Part shown: positions 10,579 through 21,355 of the stretch, one piece after another
Layout of the letters: every line of letters begins with the position of its first letter
Position numbering within the stretch: the first letter of the stretch is position 1
DNA from: Halieaceae bacterium UBA5044
GTDB taxonomy: Bacteria; Pseudomonadota; Gammaproteobacteria; Pseudomonadales; Halieaceae
Direction: 5' to 3'
DNA length: 64,000 nucleotides
Assembly: GCA_002416125.1 (NCBI GenBank)
Contig: DIBU01000013.1
Coordinates: forward strand, 447,515-511,514
Program-made: the position numbers and the translations under genes
The notes under the pieces: model-generated
Databases searched by the model: none
The model's input: only the letters and a program-made list of their open reading frames with translations
Told to the model about the DNA's origin: nothing

Positions 10579-11901
10579 TTACAGGCCGTAGGCCATGCGC
10601 AACAGCGTCATGGGATGTTCCGCCCTGTCGACCTTGTCCGACAGGTTGGCAATGTGCGTGGCCGCCATTGGACAATCGCTCATGAAGTGGTCGGGCTCCT
10701 GCTGGTCCACCTTGCGTACCACGGGCCGTGCAATTTTAATCGACTTGTCGCGTGTTTCCTGTTTGATGGCATAGGTGCCGTCATGACCGGAGCAGCGCTC
10801 CTGGGCGGTGACGGCGGTGCCCGGGACCAGTTGCAGCACATCGCGGGTTTTCAGGCCGATGTTTTGCACTCGCTGGTGGCAGGCCACCTGGTAGGCGATA
10901 TCCCCCATCGCGTTGGGGAATTCAGTGTGCAGCGCGCCGCCCTTGTGGCGCAGCCAGAGATACTCGAAGGGGTCGTAGAACGCCTCCTTGACCTTCTGGA
11001 CATCGGGGTCCTCGGGGAACAGCAGCGGCAGCTCCTGCTTGTACATCAGTACGCAGGAGGGGATCGGTGCGATGAGGTCGTAACCCTCATCAACCAGTTT
11101 TGCCAACACCGGAATATTGGCCTTCTTCAGCGTCTCCACCGCGTCCAGGTCGCCGAGCTCCAGCTTGGGCATGCCGCAGCACTTCTCCTTGGGCACGATA
11201 TCGATGTGAATACCGTTGTGCTGGAAGACCTTGACAAAATCCTCGCCAATTTCCGGACTGTTGTAATTACCGTAGCAGGTGGCGTAGAGCGCCACCTTGC
11301 CGGTGGTTTCTCCCACCGCCTTGGGCTCCAGGTTGCGCACCAGCGGCTTGACCCGCTTGCGCAGCGTATTGCTGTTGAAGGTCGGTACCGGTGCCTCGTG
11401 GTGAATGCCGAAGCCTGACTCAAGCGCCTTGCGAAAGGTGCCGTTCCTGTTCAGCGCATTGACTGTGATGTCGACCAGAGGAATTGTCGCCAGGCCAAAG
11501 GTGCGGTCGGTGCTGGTCAGGACCCGGTCGCGCAGGCGTGCGCCCTCTTTGCGGAAATGCACCGCCTTCGCACGCAGCATGAGGTGCGGGAAGTCGACAG
11601 CCCACTCGTGCGGCGGAACGTAAGGGCACTTGGTCATGTAGCAGAGGTCACAGAGGTAACACTGCTCGACCACCTTGTGGTAGTCGGACTTCGCAACGCC
11701 GTCCACTTCCATCGTCTCGGATTCGTCGACTAGGTCGAACAGGGTAGGGAAGCTGTCGCAGAGGCTGACGCAGCGCCGGCAGCCGTGGCAGATGTCGTAG
11801 ACACGCTCCAGTTCGGCGTCGAGTTTCTCCTGGTCCCAGAAATCCTCTGAGCGCCATTCAACCGGGTGTCGTGTCGGGGCTTCCAGGCTTCCTTCTCTCA
11901 C
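10579..11901 (-). CDS. Fe-S oxidoreductase with heterodisulfide-reductase/GlpC-like cysteine-rich domains
   Basis: A 440-residue soluble Fe-S protein. The N-terminal third has two 4Fe-4S motifs, CHGCRRCVSLC and CYLCDLCYMTKCP; the second has four residues instead of three before its last cysteine. Two CCG-type domains follow. The first has KEKCCGMPK; in the second the motif is degraded to ERCSGHDG and the following CxxC is CPMA. This architecture matches HdrD/GlpC-type electron-transfer proteins; there is no flavin domain. It lies between rubrerythrin and DUF3501, which makes it a candidate electron donor or partner for rubrerythrin (inference). It starts at GTG 11901 with GAGGA about eight bases upstream. 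Confidence 0.85.
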   Translation of the reverse strand: MREGSLEAPTRHPVEWRSEDFWDQEKLDAELERVYDICHGCRRCVSLCDSFPTLFDLVDESETMEVDGVAKSDYHKVVEQCYLCDLCYMTKCPYVPPHEWAVDFPHLMLRAKAVHFRKEGARLRDRVLTSTDRTFGLATIPLVDITVNALNRNGTFRKALESGFGIHHEAPVPTFNSNTLRKRVKPLVRNLEPKAVGETTGKVALYATCYGNYNSPEIGEDFVKVFQHNGIHIDIVPKEKCCGMPKLELGDLDAVETLKKANIPVLAKLVDEGYDLIAPIPSCVLMYKQELPLLFPEDPDVQKVKEAFYDPFEYLWLRHKGGALHTEFPNAMGDIAYQVACHQRVQNIGLKTRDVLQLVPGTAVTAQERCSGHDGTYAIKQETRDKSIKIARPVVRKVDQQEPDHFMSDCPMAATHIANLSDKVDRAEHPMTLLRMAYGL

Positions 11902-11927
11902 GGCGAGTTCCTCGTGTGCGGGGTGTC

Positions 11928-11966
11928 AAAAAAAACGGGTTCGCAGGGGAGCCACGAACCCGTTTT
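11928..11966 (-). terminator. Intrinsic terminator after rubrerythrin
   Basis: A perfect inverted repeat with 12-bp arms (11932-11943 and 11955-11966) and an 11-nt loop. On the minus strand the hairpin is followed by a run of eight T (11935-11928). It sits between rubrerythrin (ending at 12009) and the Fe-S gene (starting at 11901), so it should end most rubrerythrin transcripts and allow only partial read-through into the Fe-S/DUF3501 genes. Confidence 0.85.
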
Positions 11967-12008
11967 CAGGTACAGCGACGGTGGTGCCGGCGGGAGCCGG
12001 CGACCGGT

Positions 12009-12428
12009 TCAGGCGTCCAGCGAATCCAGCGCTTTCTGGAAGCGGTTGGCATGACTGCGTTCGGCCTTGGCCAGTGTTTCCATCCAGTCGGCGATCTCAT
12101 CGAAGCCTTCGTCGCGCGCTGTCTTGGCCATACCGGGATACATGTCGGTGTACTCATGCGTCTCGCCGGCGATGGCCGCCTTCAGGTTGTCGGCGGTGGC
12201 GCCGATCGGCAGGCCGGTCGCCGGGTCGCCGGTTTCCTCGAGGTACTCGAGGTGACCGTGGGCGTGACCGGTTTCACCTTCTGCAGTGGAGCGGAATACT
12301 GCAGCCACATCGTTGTAGCCTTCAACGTCCGCTTTGGCCGCAAAGTACAGGTAGCGGCGGTTGGCCTGGGACTCACCTGCAAACGCATCTTTAAGGTTTT
12401 GTTCTGTTTGACTGCCTTTCAAGGACAT
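12009..12428 (-). CDS. Rubrerythrin family diiron protein (no rubredoxin domain)
   Basis: A 139-residue ferritin-like four-helix protein. Diiron ligands are visible as paired glutamate/ExxH motifs: AGESQANRRYLYFA with EGETGHAHGH in the first half and AGETHEYTDMYP with AERSHANRF in the second. The C-terminal rubredoxin domain of classical rubrerythrin is absent, so an external electron donor is needed for peroxide reduction. The start ATG at 12428 has an AGGAGA ribosome site. The gene is divergent from oxyR across 126 nt and followed by its own terminator. A role in hydrogen peroxide removal is inferred from the family and the OxyR neighbour. Confidence 0.9.
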   Translation of the reverse strand: MSLKGSQTEQNLKDAFAGESQANRRYLYFAAKADVEGYNDVAAVFRSTAEGETGHAHGHLEYLEETGDPATGLPIGATADNLKAAIAGETHEYTDMYPGMAKTARDEGFDEIADWMETLAKAERSHANRFQKALDSLDA

Positions 12429-12554
12429 GGCGTTTCTCCTGTTGACGATTACGTGCCGGCACAGAGGTGCGGTAGCCTTAAGCTATGCCATTGGCAGCTA
12501 TTCGTCTAGTTGAAAAAATGGTTAAATCTGATCGATAAAAACGATTGAGAATGT

Positions 12555-13457
12555 ATGAGCAGACAACCCACATTGAAGCAACTGCGCTACTTGTGCGCAG
12601 TCGCAGAACACGCCCATTTTGGTCAGGCCGCCAAGGCCTGCCATGTCAGTCAGTCGACCCTCAGCGCCGGCATTCTTGAGCTGGAGGATACGCTGGGTGT
12701 TTCTCTGGTGGAGCGCAACAACAGGCAGGTGTTGCTGACGACGCTGGGTGAGGATGTGGTGCGCCGCAGCCAGGATCTGCTGCGTGACGTTGAAGATCTC
12801 GTGACCTTGTGTGACGCCGCGGCGGAACCTTTCTCCGGCAAAATGCGCCTCGGGGTTATTCCCACGGTGGCGCCCTTTATCCTGCCACGCCTGCTCAACC
12901 GGTTGCGCGAGCAGCACCCGGCCTTTCAACTGTTCATTCGCGAGGACCTCAGTCAGCACCTGCTGACAGCGCTGCATCACGGTGAGCTTGACGTACTGCT
13001 GTTGGCGCTGCCCTTTCCCGCGGAGGGGGTGGAAACCATGACGCTGTTCAGCGACGAGTTTCTGCTGGCCAGCCCACCGGGTCACGAACTCGCCAGTCAG
13101 CCTGTCGTGCGCACGGCGCAATTGAAGGGGGAGGGCCTGTTGCTTCTGGAAGATGGCCACTGCCTGCGCGAGCACGCGCTCGAAGCCTGCAAGCTGCGCG
13201 ATTCCGATGTGTCTGTGCCGTACCAGGCCACCAGCCTCAACACGATTGTGCAAATGGTCGCCAACGGTATCGGCATTACGCTGCTGCCGCGCATGGCCCT
13301 GGATGCGCACATCCTCTCGGGGACCAATGTGTGCATCAGCGAATTCAGCGAGCGCAATGTGGCGCGCAGCATCGGCCTCATGTGGCGGCGCAAGACGCCG
13401 CGACGGGCGGAGTTCAGGATGCTGGGTGATTTCGTGCAGAGTTGCCATGCGGTCTAG
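12555..13457 (+). CDS. oxyR: LysR-type peroxide sensor OxyR
   Basis: A 300-residue LysR regulator. The N-terminal helix-turn-helix (about 1-62) has the typical FGQAAKACHVSQSTLS block, and the rest is the effector-binding domain. Its identity rests on the redox motif GHCLREHALEAC: Cys203 and Cys212 are spaced exactly like Cys199 and Cys208 of E. coli OxyR, which form the peroxide-induced disulfide. It should activate peroxide-defence genes when oxidised. It is divergent from rubrerythrin, a plausible target. ATG 12555 is preferred; the ribosome site is weak (GAG). No good OxyR operator could be placed in the 126-nt divergent region. Confidence 0.92.
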   Translation: MSRQPTLKQLRYLCAVAEHAHFGQAAKACHVSQSTLSAGILELEDTLGVSLVERNNRQVLLTTLGEDVVRRSQDLLRDVEDLVTLCDAAAEPFSGKMRLGVIPTVAPFILPRLLNRLREQHPAFQLFIREDLSQHLLTALHHGELDVLLLALPFPAEGVETMTLFSDEFLLASPPGHELASQPVVRTAQLKGEGLLLLEDGHCLREHALEACKLRDSDVSVPYQATSLNTIVQMVANGIGITLLPRMALDAHILSGTNVCISEFSERNVARSIGLMWRRKTPRRAEFRMLGDFVQSCHAV

Positions 13458-13574
13458 CAGGTGGCCCCGCGGCGTCCTCCCGTGCTCGGCACGCGCAGTC
13501 GCGCGTCGCGGCCGCCTGGTGTATCCCCCGGCAGGGGGCTGCCGAAGCATTGTCAACCGAATCCGGAGTGGAAA

Positions 13575-15608
13575 ATGATCCCAACGCAAAAGCAACGTCA
13601 GCGCGCATTCATGCCGTGCGCACTGGCCTGCCTGTCTCTGTGGAGCACCCTGTCTGTGGCGGATGCGGGGATGCGGCAACCCACGGAGATCCGTGAACCC
13701 TGCCGGCACGTCGTGCCCGAACGGCAGGCACTGTTCGGAGACCTGCATGTGCATACCAGCTACTCTTTCGATTCCTATCTGTCCAGCCAGCGCCGTGATC
13801 CCTGGGACGCCTACGGTTACGCCAGGGGTGAGCCGATCACGCTGCCTGATGCAAACGGCGAACAGTCGATTGTTGCGCGTATTGGACGGCCGCTGGATTT
13901 TGCGGCCGTCACGGATCACGCCGAGTTTCTCGGGCAGATCGATGTGTGCACCATGGACGCGAGAAAACTCGGCTACTGGTGGCCGCATTGCGCGATGACT
14001 CGCGCGCAGGGACTCTGGCCCCAGTTGCTGGCCGCGCACTGGTGGACCCGGCTTGGCGGCCAGCTGGAGGTACCGCCGCAAAAGTCTTTTGCCTGCAAGC
14101 TGTCTGACTGCGACGCCGCAGAGCTCAATGCCTGGGGCAGTATTCAGCAGGCGGCGGAGGCGCACTACGATCGCAGCGCGGCGTGTACATTCACCACCTT
14201 TGTCGGCTACGAGTACACGGAGGCCTTTGACCAGAAGAACATGCATCGCAATGTGATTTTTCGCAATGCAAACGTGCCCGAGCGACCGGTCTCGGTCTAC
14301 GACACCTACGAAAAAGGTTTTCCCGACCTCTGGCAGAAATTGCGCGAGCGCTGCATCAACGCGGGCACAGGCTGTGATGTGTTGTCCATCCCGCACAATC
14401 CGAACCTCTCCGGCGGGTTGATGTTCCGTGATCCGCGCACGGTCCAGGAGTTGGAAGACAGGCTGTTCTTTGAGCCGGTTGTTGAGTTGATACAGCACAA
14501 GGGGGCGTCCGAATGTCGCTTCGACAGGCTCAGGGGGCTGGGCCTGGATACGGTGGATGAAGCCTGCGATTTCGAGCAGATTCCCGCGGACAACCTGAAC
14601 ATGATGGGCACAATTCAGGGCGAGGTCCTGACCGAGCGCGCGCGGGAGGTACCGCTGGAGCTGTTTGCGCCCCGCAATATGGTGCGCAATGCGTTAAAGG
14701 CCGGCCTGCAACTGGAAGATACCCTGGGAAGCAACCCGTTCAGGCTGGGGTTCATTGGCAGTACGGACACGCACAGTGCCGCGCCCGGTGGCGCGGAGGA
14801 GAACAACTACCCCGGCCACCTGGGGCGTCGCGACGCGGAATACGCCAACGTGCAGGATCACTTCTACTCCAACCCCGGTGGTCTGGCTGTGGTGTGGGCT
14901 GAGGAAAACTCCCGGGACAGCGTGTTCGAGGCCATACGGCGCAGGGAAACCTACGCCACCAGTGGTACGCGCCCGCTGGTGCGCTTCTTTGCCGGCAGCT
15001 ACCCGTCCGATATGTGCGAAGACCCGGACATGCTGAGCAACGCCTACGCGCAGGGTGTCCCCATGGGCGGCCACGTGCAGACGCCCACCGAAGAACTGCG
15101 CTTTCTGGTGGTCGCCGGCAAGGACACTGGCACGGAGCGCTACCCCGGAACCGACCTGCAGCGGGTGCAGGTGGTGAAGGGCTGGGTTGACCGCGATGGC
15201 GCGGCGCGCGAGCGCGTGTTCGACATTGCGGGCGACGCCGACAACGGCGCCACGGTGGATCCACACAGCTGCGCGCCTGTCGGCGAGGGTCTGAAACAGA
15301 GTTGTGTGGTGTGGCAGGATCCGGACTTCAACGCCACGGAGGACGCCTTCTACTATGTCCGTGTGCTGGAAAACCCCACGTGCCGCTGGAGCACGCTACA
15401 GTGCCAGGCGGCGGGGGTGAACCCGCTGTCAACGGCGTGTGCGGCACAGGCCGAGGCCGCGACAGCGCGGGCGCAGGCGCAGGGCGCGTCGGGTGATGTC
15501 TACGGTCGCTGTTGCCTGGCGGCGGCAGAGGAGCCGTTCTATTCGCCGGTCATTCAGGAGCGGGCCTGGTCCTCGCCGATCTGGGTGTCGGGGCGCTCCG
15601 GGCTCTAG
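13575..15608 (+). CDS. DUF3604 family protein, predicted exported
   Basis: A 677-residue DUF3604 protein. The N-terminus (about 1-35) has a basic stretch and the hydrophobic run MPCALACLSLWSTLSVADA, a likely Sec signal, so it is probably periplasmic. A PHP-like metal-site motif, LFGDLHVHTSYSFDS, lies near residue 57, with a later GSTDTHS block, consistent with a metal-dependent hydrolase fold. The substrate is unknown. The start at 13575 has GGAG six bases before it; the frame continues upstream to 13461 but without a better start. The TAG stop is formed by the first bases of the MITE-like repeat that follows. Confidence 0.85.
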   Translation: MIPTQKQRQRAFMPCALACLSLWSTLSVADAGMRQPTEIREPCRHVVPERQALFGDLHVHTSYSFDSYLSSQRRDPWDAYGYARGEPITLPDANGEQSIVARIGRPLDFAAVTDHAEFLGQIDVCTMDARKLGYWWPHCAMTRAQGLWPQLLAAHWWTRLGGQLEVPPQKSFACKLSDCDAAELNAWGSIQQAAEAHYDRSAACTFTTFVGYEYTEAFDQKNMHRNVIFRNANVPERPVSVYDTYEKGFPDLWQKLRERCINAGTGCDVLSIPHNPNLSGGLMFRDPRTVQELEDRLFFEPVVELIQHKGASECRFDRLRGLGLDTVDEACDFEQIPADNLNMMGTIQGEVLTERAREVPLELFAPRNMVRNALKAGLQLEDTLGSNPFRLGFIGSTDTHSAAPGGAEENNYPGHLGRRDAEYANVQDHFYSNPGGLAVVWAEENSRDSVFEAIRRRETYATSGTRPLVRFFAGSYPSDMCEDPDMLSNAYAQGVPMGGHVQTPTEELRFLVVAGKDTGTERYPGTDLQRVQVVKGWVDRDGAARERVFDIAGDADNGATVDPHSCAPVGEGLKQSCVVWQDPDFNATEDAFYYVRVLENPTCRWSTLQCQAAGVNPLSTACAAQAEAATARAQAQGASGDVYGRCCLAAAEEPFYSPVIQERAWSSPIWVSGRSGL

Positions 15609-15770
15609 CAGCCTGTCGGACTCAGGGCATCGTCGCGAGGCGTGTGGGAATCGAGGGCAGAACGTCGATCGTTTGAGGCGAATAGTGGTGACTATTTAAC
15701 GAAAACGAGCGGGATTCTGGACCGATTCCCATCAGCCGCAGCAGATGAGCCTGGGTCCGACAGGCTGCTA
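15606..15770. repeat. MITE-like element with 21-bp terminal inverted repeats
   Basis: A 165-bp segment bounded by near-perfect terminal inverted repeats (15606-15626 and 15750-15770, one mismatch in 21). Further symmetric blocks lie inside: GGGAATCG near 15645 pairs with CGATTCCC near 15723, and AATAGT/ACTATT form a small hairpin with a GGTG loop. It has no open frame of its own. CTAG is present at both borders but is palindromic and overlaps the ends, so a target duplication cannot be proven. It resembles the end sequences of an insertion sequence joined together (IS1182-like ends from memory). The two converging genes end inside it. Confidence 0.7.
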
Positions 15771-17159
15771 GGCCTGCCCGCGCAGGATTCGCGCGCGAAA
15801 GTTGCGGCCCTTCATCCGGCCCTGCTGGAGGATGTGCAGTGCGTCGCCAGCCAAGCCCCGGCGCACAGCCACGAACGCGCAGCGGTCCTGTACGGTGATC
15901 TTGCCCACCGCGGAACCTTCAATACCGCCATCGCCGGTGAGCGCGCCGAGAATGTCCCCGGGACGCAGTTTCTGTTTTTTGCCGCCGTCGATTTGCAGCG
16001 TGACCATCGGTGGCTTGTAGCCCGGGGTCTGCAGCAGCTTCGCCGGGGGCAGGTCTGAGGTTTCTATCCGGTCCTCGAGCAGGGTTTCGAGGCGCGCCAG
16101 CTTGTGCCGTTCCTGCTCGCTGAACAGGGTGCAGGCCAGTCCACTGCCGCCTGCACGTCCGGTGCGGCCGATGCGATGGATGTACACATCGAGGTCCCGG
16201 GGAATCTGAAGGTTGATCACGGCGTCCAGCGCATCGATATCCAGACCCCGTGCGGCGACATCGGTGGCGACCAGCACGGAGAGACTCTTGTTGGCAAACT
16301 GGATCAGCGTGTGTTCGCGCTCCCGCTGCTCCAGATCGCCGTGCAGGGCCGCGACACTGAAGCCTTCGCGTGCCAATGCGCTGGCGACCCGCGCACAGTC
16401 CTCACGCGTATTGCAGAAAACCACGGCTGACTCGGGGCGCTGTTCCAGCAGCAGCAGGCGCAGAGCGGTCAGACGCTCGGCATCGTCCACGGGGTAGAAC
16501 AGCTGGGTAATGGTGTCGCTGCCGTGGGTGGCGGCCACCTGCACCTGCTGCGGTTCGCGCATGATGCGTTGAGCCATCGCCGCAATACCGGGTGGAAATG
16601 TCGCGCTGAACAGCAGGGTCTGCCGTTCTTCGGGCACGTGTTCCAGGATGGCGTCCAGCGCGGGTTGAAACCCCATATCGAGCATACGGTCGGCCTCGTC
16701 CAGCACCAGGGTGCGGAGCTGTTCCAGCTTCAGCGTCCCTTTGCGCAGGTGCTCCTCCACGCGGCCGGGGGTGCCCACGACGATATGCGCGCCGTGGGCC
16801 AATGAGCCGATCTGCGGGCCGATTGGCGTGCCGCCGCAGAGAGTGAGCACCTTGACGTTGTCGATGGCGCGCGCCAGCCGGCGCAGTTCCCCGGCCACCT
16901 GGTCTGCCAGTTCCCGGGTCGGACAAAGCACCAGCGCCTGCACCGCGAAGTGCTTTTCTGCCAGCGACTGCAGCAGGCCCAAGCCAAAGGCGGCGGTTTT
17001 TCCCGACCCCGTCTTGCCCTGGCCGATGACATCGCGTCCCGCCAGTATCGGTGGCAGGCTGCCTGCCTGGATCGCTGTCATCGACAGGTAATTCAGTGAG
17101 GCCAGATTGTCGAGCAGGGCCGGGCGCAGAGCCAGCGATGCAAAGGATTCAATGGTCAA
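15768..17159 (-). CDS. dbpA: ATP-dependent RNA helicase DbpA (DEAD box)
   Basis: A 463-residue DEAD-box helicase. The Q motif region, Walker A GKTGSGKTAA, motif II LDEADRML, SAT and the C-terminal HRIGRTGRAG motif are all present. The last 75 or so residues (GDILGALTGDGGIEGSAVG onward) form the DbpA RNA-binding domain, which targets helicase activity to hairpin 92 of 23S rRNA during 50S assembly. Its presence distinguishes this from RhlE or SrmB. It lies 48 nt downstream of ygiQ on the same strand. The TAG stop at 15770-15768 lies in the right end of the MITE-like repeat. Confidence 0.93.
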   Translation of the reverse strand: MTIESFASLALRPALLDNLASLNYLSMTAIQAGSLPPILAGRDVIGQGKTGSGKTAAFGLGLLQSLAEKHFAVQALVLCPTRELADQVAGELRRLARAIDNVKVLTLCGGTPIGPQIGSLAHGAHIVVGTPGRVEEHLRKGTLKLEQLRTLVLDEADRMLDMGFQPALDAILEHVPEERQTLLFSATFPPGIAAMAQRIMREPQQVQVAATHGSDTITQLFYPVDDAERLTALRLLLLEQRPESAVVFCNTREDCARVASALAREGFSVAALHGDLEQREREHTLIQFANKSLSVLVATDVAARGLDIDALDAVINLQIPRDLDVYIHRIGRTGRAGGSGLACTLFSEQERHKLARLETLLEDRIETSDLPPAKLLQTPGYKPPMVTLQIDGGKKQKLRPGDILGALTGDGGIEGSAVGKITVQDRCAFVAVRRGLAGDALHILQQGRMKGRNFRARILRGQA

Positions 17160-17207
17160 GGTGTGTCCTTCTGTGGCGTCTGGCGCCGTCGGTTGCAGCG
17201 TGTGCGG

Positions 17208-19343
<2,136 letters not shown>

Positions 19344-19510
19344 GGGTGTGAGGAGGATATCGGTGGCAGTGTGACCTGCCATTATACGTGATTGGGCCGG
19401 GTTCTGCCGCGCAGCGACAGCCGACCGGCGGTATTATTCCGCATCCCCGCCATGGCGCGGTCGTCTCTGGTAGAATTTCGCGCGTGTTTTCCCAGCCAGA
19501 TGTTGCCGCC

Positions 19511-21352
19511 ATGTCCAGTGATCTTGCCCCGCCGCTCGCCGCCAGCCACCAGCCCCTGGTGGCCTTCGCCAACTGCGAGCTTGTTCGCATGAGTGACACG
19601 GCGGTGCTGGTGATCAACCGCGACAACAATCGCCAGCAGATGATGGCGCCCCAGGTGGTGCAGGGGCTTACCGGCTGCACCACGTTTCGCACGATCGCCG
19701 AACATGCCGCGCTGCTTGCCGCAAGCCGGCCCGAGCTGCAGGGGCGTCCCGAGCTGGCGGTGCAGGCACTTGAGGGGCTGCTGGCCAACGGCATGTTGTT
19801 GCGCGCCAGCGACGCGGCGGAGCGGCTTTCCGGCGACGCGGGTCCGGAGCCGGCAGCCACCCGTGTGTTCCTCATCACCTGTGATCGCCCTGCGGCCGTG
19901 GAGCGCCTGCTGGAGTCCCTGCTGCGCAACGGCAAGCTGACGCGGCACGAAGCGCTTTACCTTATTGACGATTCGCGCGAGGCAGAATCGCGGGCCGCCA
20001 ATCGCGAGCTGGTGGCGGGCTTCAATACCCGCAGTCCCGTTGACATGCGTTACGTCGGCGAGGCCGCACAGCAGGTATTGCTTGAGGGGCTGATCGCCAG
20101 CACGCCCGGTGCCGAGGCAGGTCTGCGCTTTCTGCTCGACCCTGCCCAGTGGTCCGGCCAGAAAACCTACGGGCGCGCCCGCACACTGAGCCTGCTGCTG
20201 TCGGTCGGTTACCGTGCCATCGTGATGGACGACGATGTGCTGTGTCAGGCGCTGCTGCCGCCCGTGAGCGAGCCGGGGCTTGCTATCGCCGGCTCGGCTT
20301 CGCGCCAGGCCGCTTTTTTCGCCGACCGCGATGCCCTGATGCAGGCAGCAGTGCCGGCAGACTTCGACCCGCTGAGCGGTCACGCCAGCCTGCTGGGGCG
20401 CACAGTCGGCGCCACAGTGGCGGCGGCCTGTCCCGATGGGCTCTCCGAGCAGCAGTTGCACGGTGTGAATGCTTCCCTGGTCAGCGTACTGGAGGCGTCG
20501 GCGCCGATTCTGGTCACCCAGTCCGGTTCCTGGGGCGATCCGGGCACGTCCTCTGTGCACTGGGTATTGTCCCTGCAGGACGCTTCCCTGACGCGCCTCC
20601 TGGGCCAGGAGGCATCGCTGGTTGATATCATCGAGAACCGCTGCAACTGGTTGGGAAGCCCGCGCCTGTCACTGATCAAGATGGCCTCCATGTCCCAGGT
20701 GACGGGGCTGGACAACAGCGCCTTGCTGCCGCCGTACTTTCCCGCGTTCCGGGGTGAGGATCGCCTGTTCGGTGCCATGGTCGAAGCCATTCATCCCCGC
20801 GCTACGGCCCTGGAATACCCCTGGTGCGTGCCCCACCTGCCCGTAGAGGGGCGGCATTTCAGCATCCGCGAGCCCATCGCTGCTACTGGCGGCGTGTCCC
20901 TGTTCGCCCGTTTTCTCACAGACCATATCGATTACAAGGATGCCTCGGGTCCACTGCTGCGCCTGCGTCACGTCGCCGAGGATGCGCGGCGCCTCGCCGC
21001 GCGCTCGGATCGCGACCTGCTGCTGGATTTTCGCACAGAGGTGGCCCGGGGCCACGCCAACCAGTTGGGCATGGTGATCGATCAGCGCCAGAAGGCCGCA
21101 AAAATTGGCTCCGAAGCCTGGTTGGCCTACCTGCAGCGCGCGCTGGACGAAACCCAGGCGCTGATTGCACAGCCGCAGTCTCCGGCCATGCTGCACGGTG
21201 TCCCCGAGGGCAGCCGTGAAGACCAGTTGCTGGAAACGTTTCGTCAATACGCCTGCGGCTTTGCCGATGCGCTGGACCACTGGGCTGCGGTACGGGAGGC
21301 CAGTGTCGGGGTCGCCGCCCGGCTGGATCAGGCCGGGGAATTCATGGCCTGA
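19511..21352 (+). CDS. Unassigned protein: PqqD/RRE-like N-terminal domain fused to GT-A-like glycosyltransferase
   Basis: A 613-residue protein that I do not recognise as a named family. Residues about 18-105 read like a PqqD-type winged helix: a beta-hairpin (VRMSDTAVLVINRDNN), a helix ending in a glycine turn (VVQGLTGCTTFRTIAEHA) and a final helix (ALEGLLANGMLL). From residue 118 a nucleotide-sugar Rossmann start follows (RVFLITCDRPAAVERLLESL, then LYLIDDS), with an acidic DDD at 240-242 in VMDDDVL resembling the metal-binding DXD of GT-A enzymes. The C-terminal 150 residues are helical. There is no signal peptide or membrane segment. ATG 19511 is preferred, though its ribosome site is weak. 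Both domain calls are by eye. Confidence 0.55.
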   Translation: MSSDLAPPLAASHQPLVAFANCELVRMSDTAVLVINRDNNRQQMMAPQVVQGLTGCTTFRTIAEHAALLAASRPELQGRPELAVQALEGLLANGMLLRASDAAERLSGDAGPEPAATRVFLITCDRPAAVERLLESLLRNGKLTRHEALYLIDDSREAESRAANRELVAGFNTRSPVDMRYVGEAAQQVLLEGLIASTPGAEAGLRFLLDPAQWSGQKTYGRARTLSLLLSVGYRAIVMDDDVLCQALLPPVSEPGLAIAGSASRQAAFFADRDALMQAAVPADFDPLSGHASLLGRTVGATVAAACPDGLSEQQLHGVNASLVSVLEASAPILVTQSGSWGDPGTSSVHWVLSLQDASLTRLLGQEASLVDIIENRCNWLGSPRLSLIKMASMSQVTGLDNSALLPPYFPAFRGEDRLFGAMVEAIHPRATALEYPWCVPHLPVEGRHFSIREPIAATGGVSLFARFLTDHIDYKDASGPLLRLRHVAEDARRLAARSDRDLLLDFRTEVARGHANQLGMVIDQRQKAAKIGSEAWLAYLQRALDETQALIAQPQSPAMLHGVPEGSREDQLLETFRQYACGFADALDHWAAVREASVGVAARLDQAGEFMA

Positions 21353-21355
21353 GGT

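Noticed and set aside
12483..12501. Possible OxyR operator in the rubrerythrin-oxyR gap (two CTAT tetramers)
   Set aside because: The tetramers lie 15 bp apart, and the ATAG-N7-CTAT pattern at 11-bp and 22-bp spacing is not met, so no OxyR site is called.
12522..14498. Long antisense open frame (658 codons, minus strand) across oxyR and DUF3604
   Set aside because: It mirrors two genes with clear family motifs, has no recognisable domain and is rich in His/Arg/Gln, as expected from GC-rich antisense frames. The same applies to other long antisense frames: 17769-19391 (+), 24399-26147 (-), 37589-39535 (-), 40773-42692 (-) and 43388-45100 (-).
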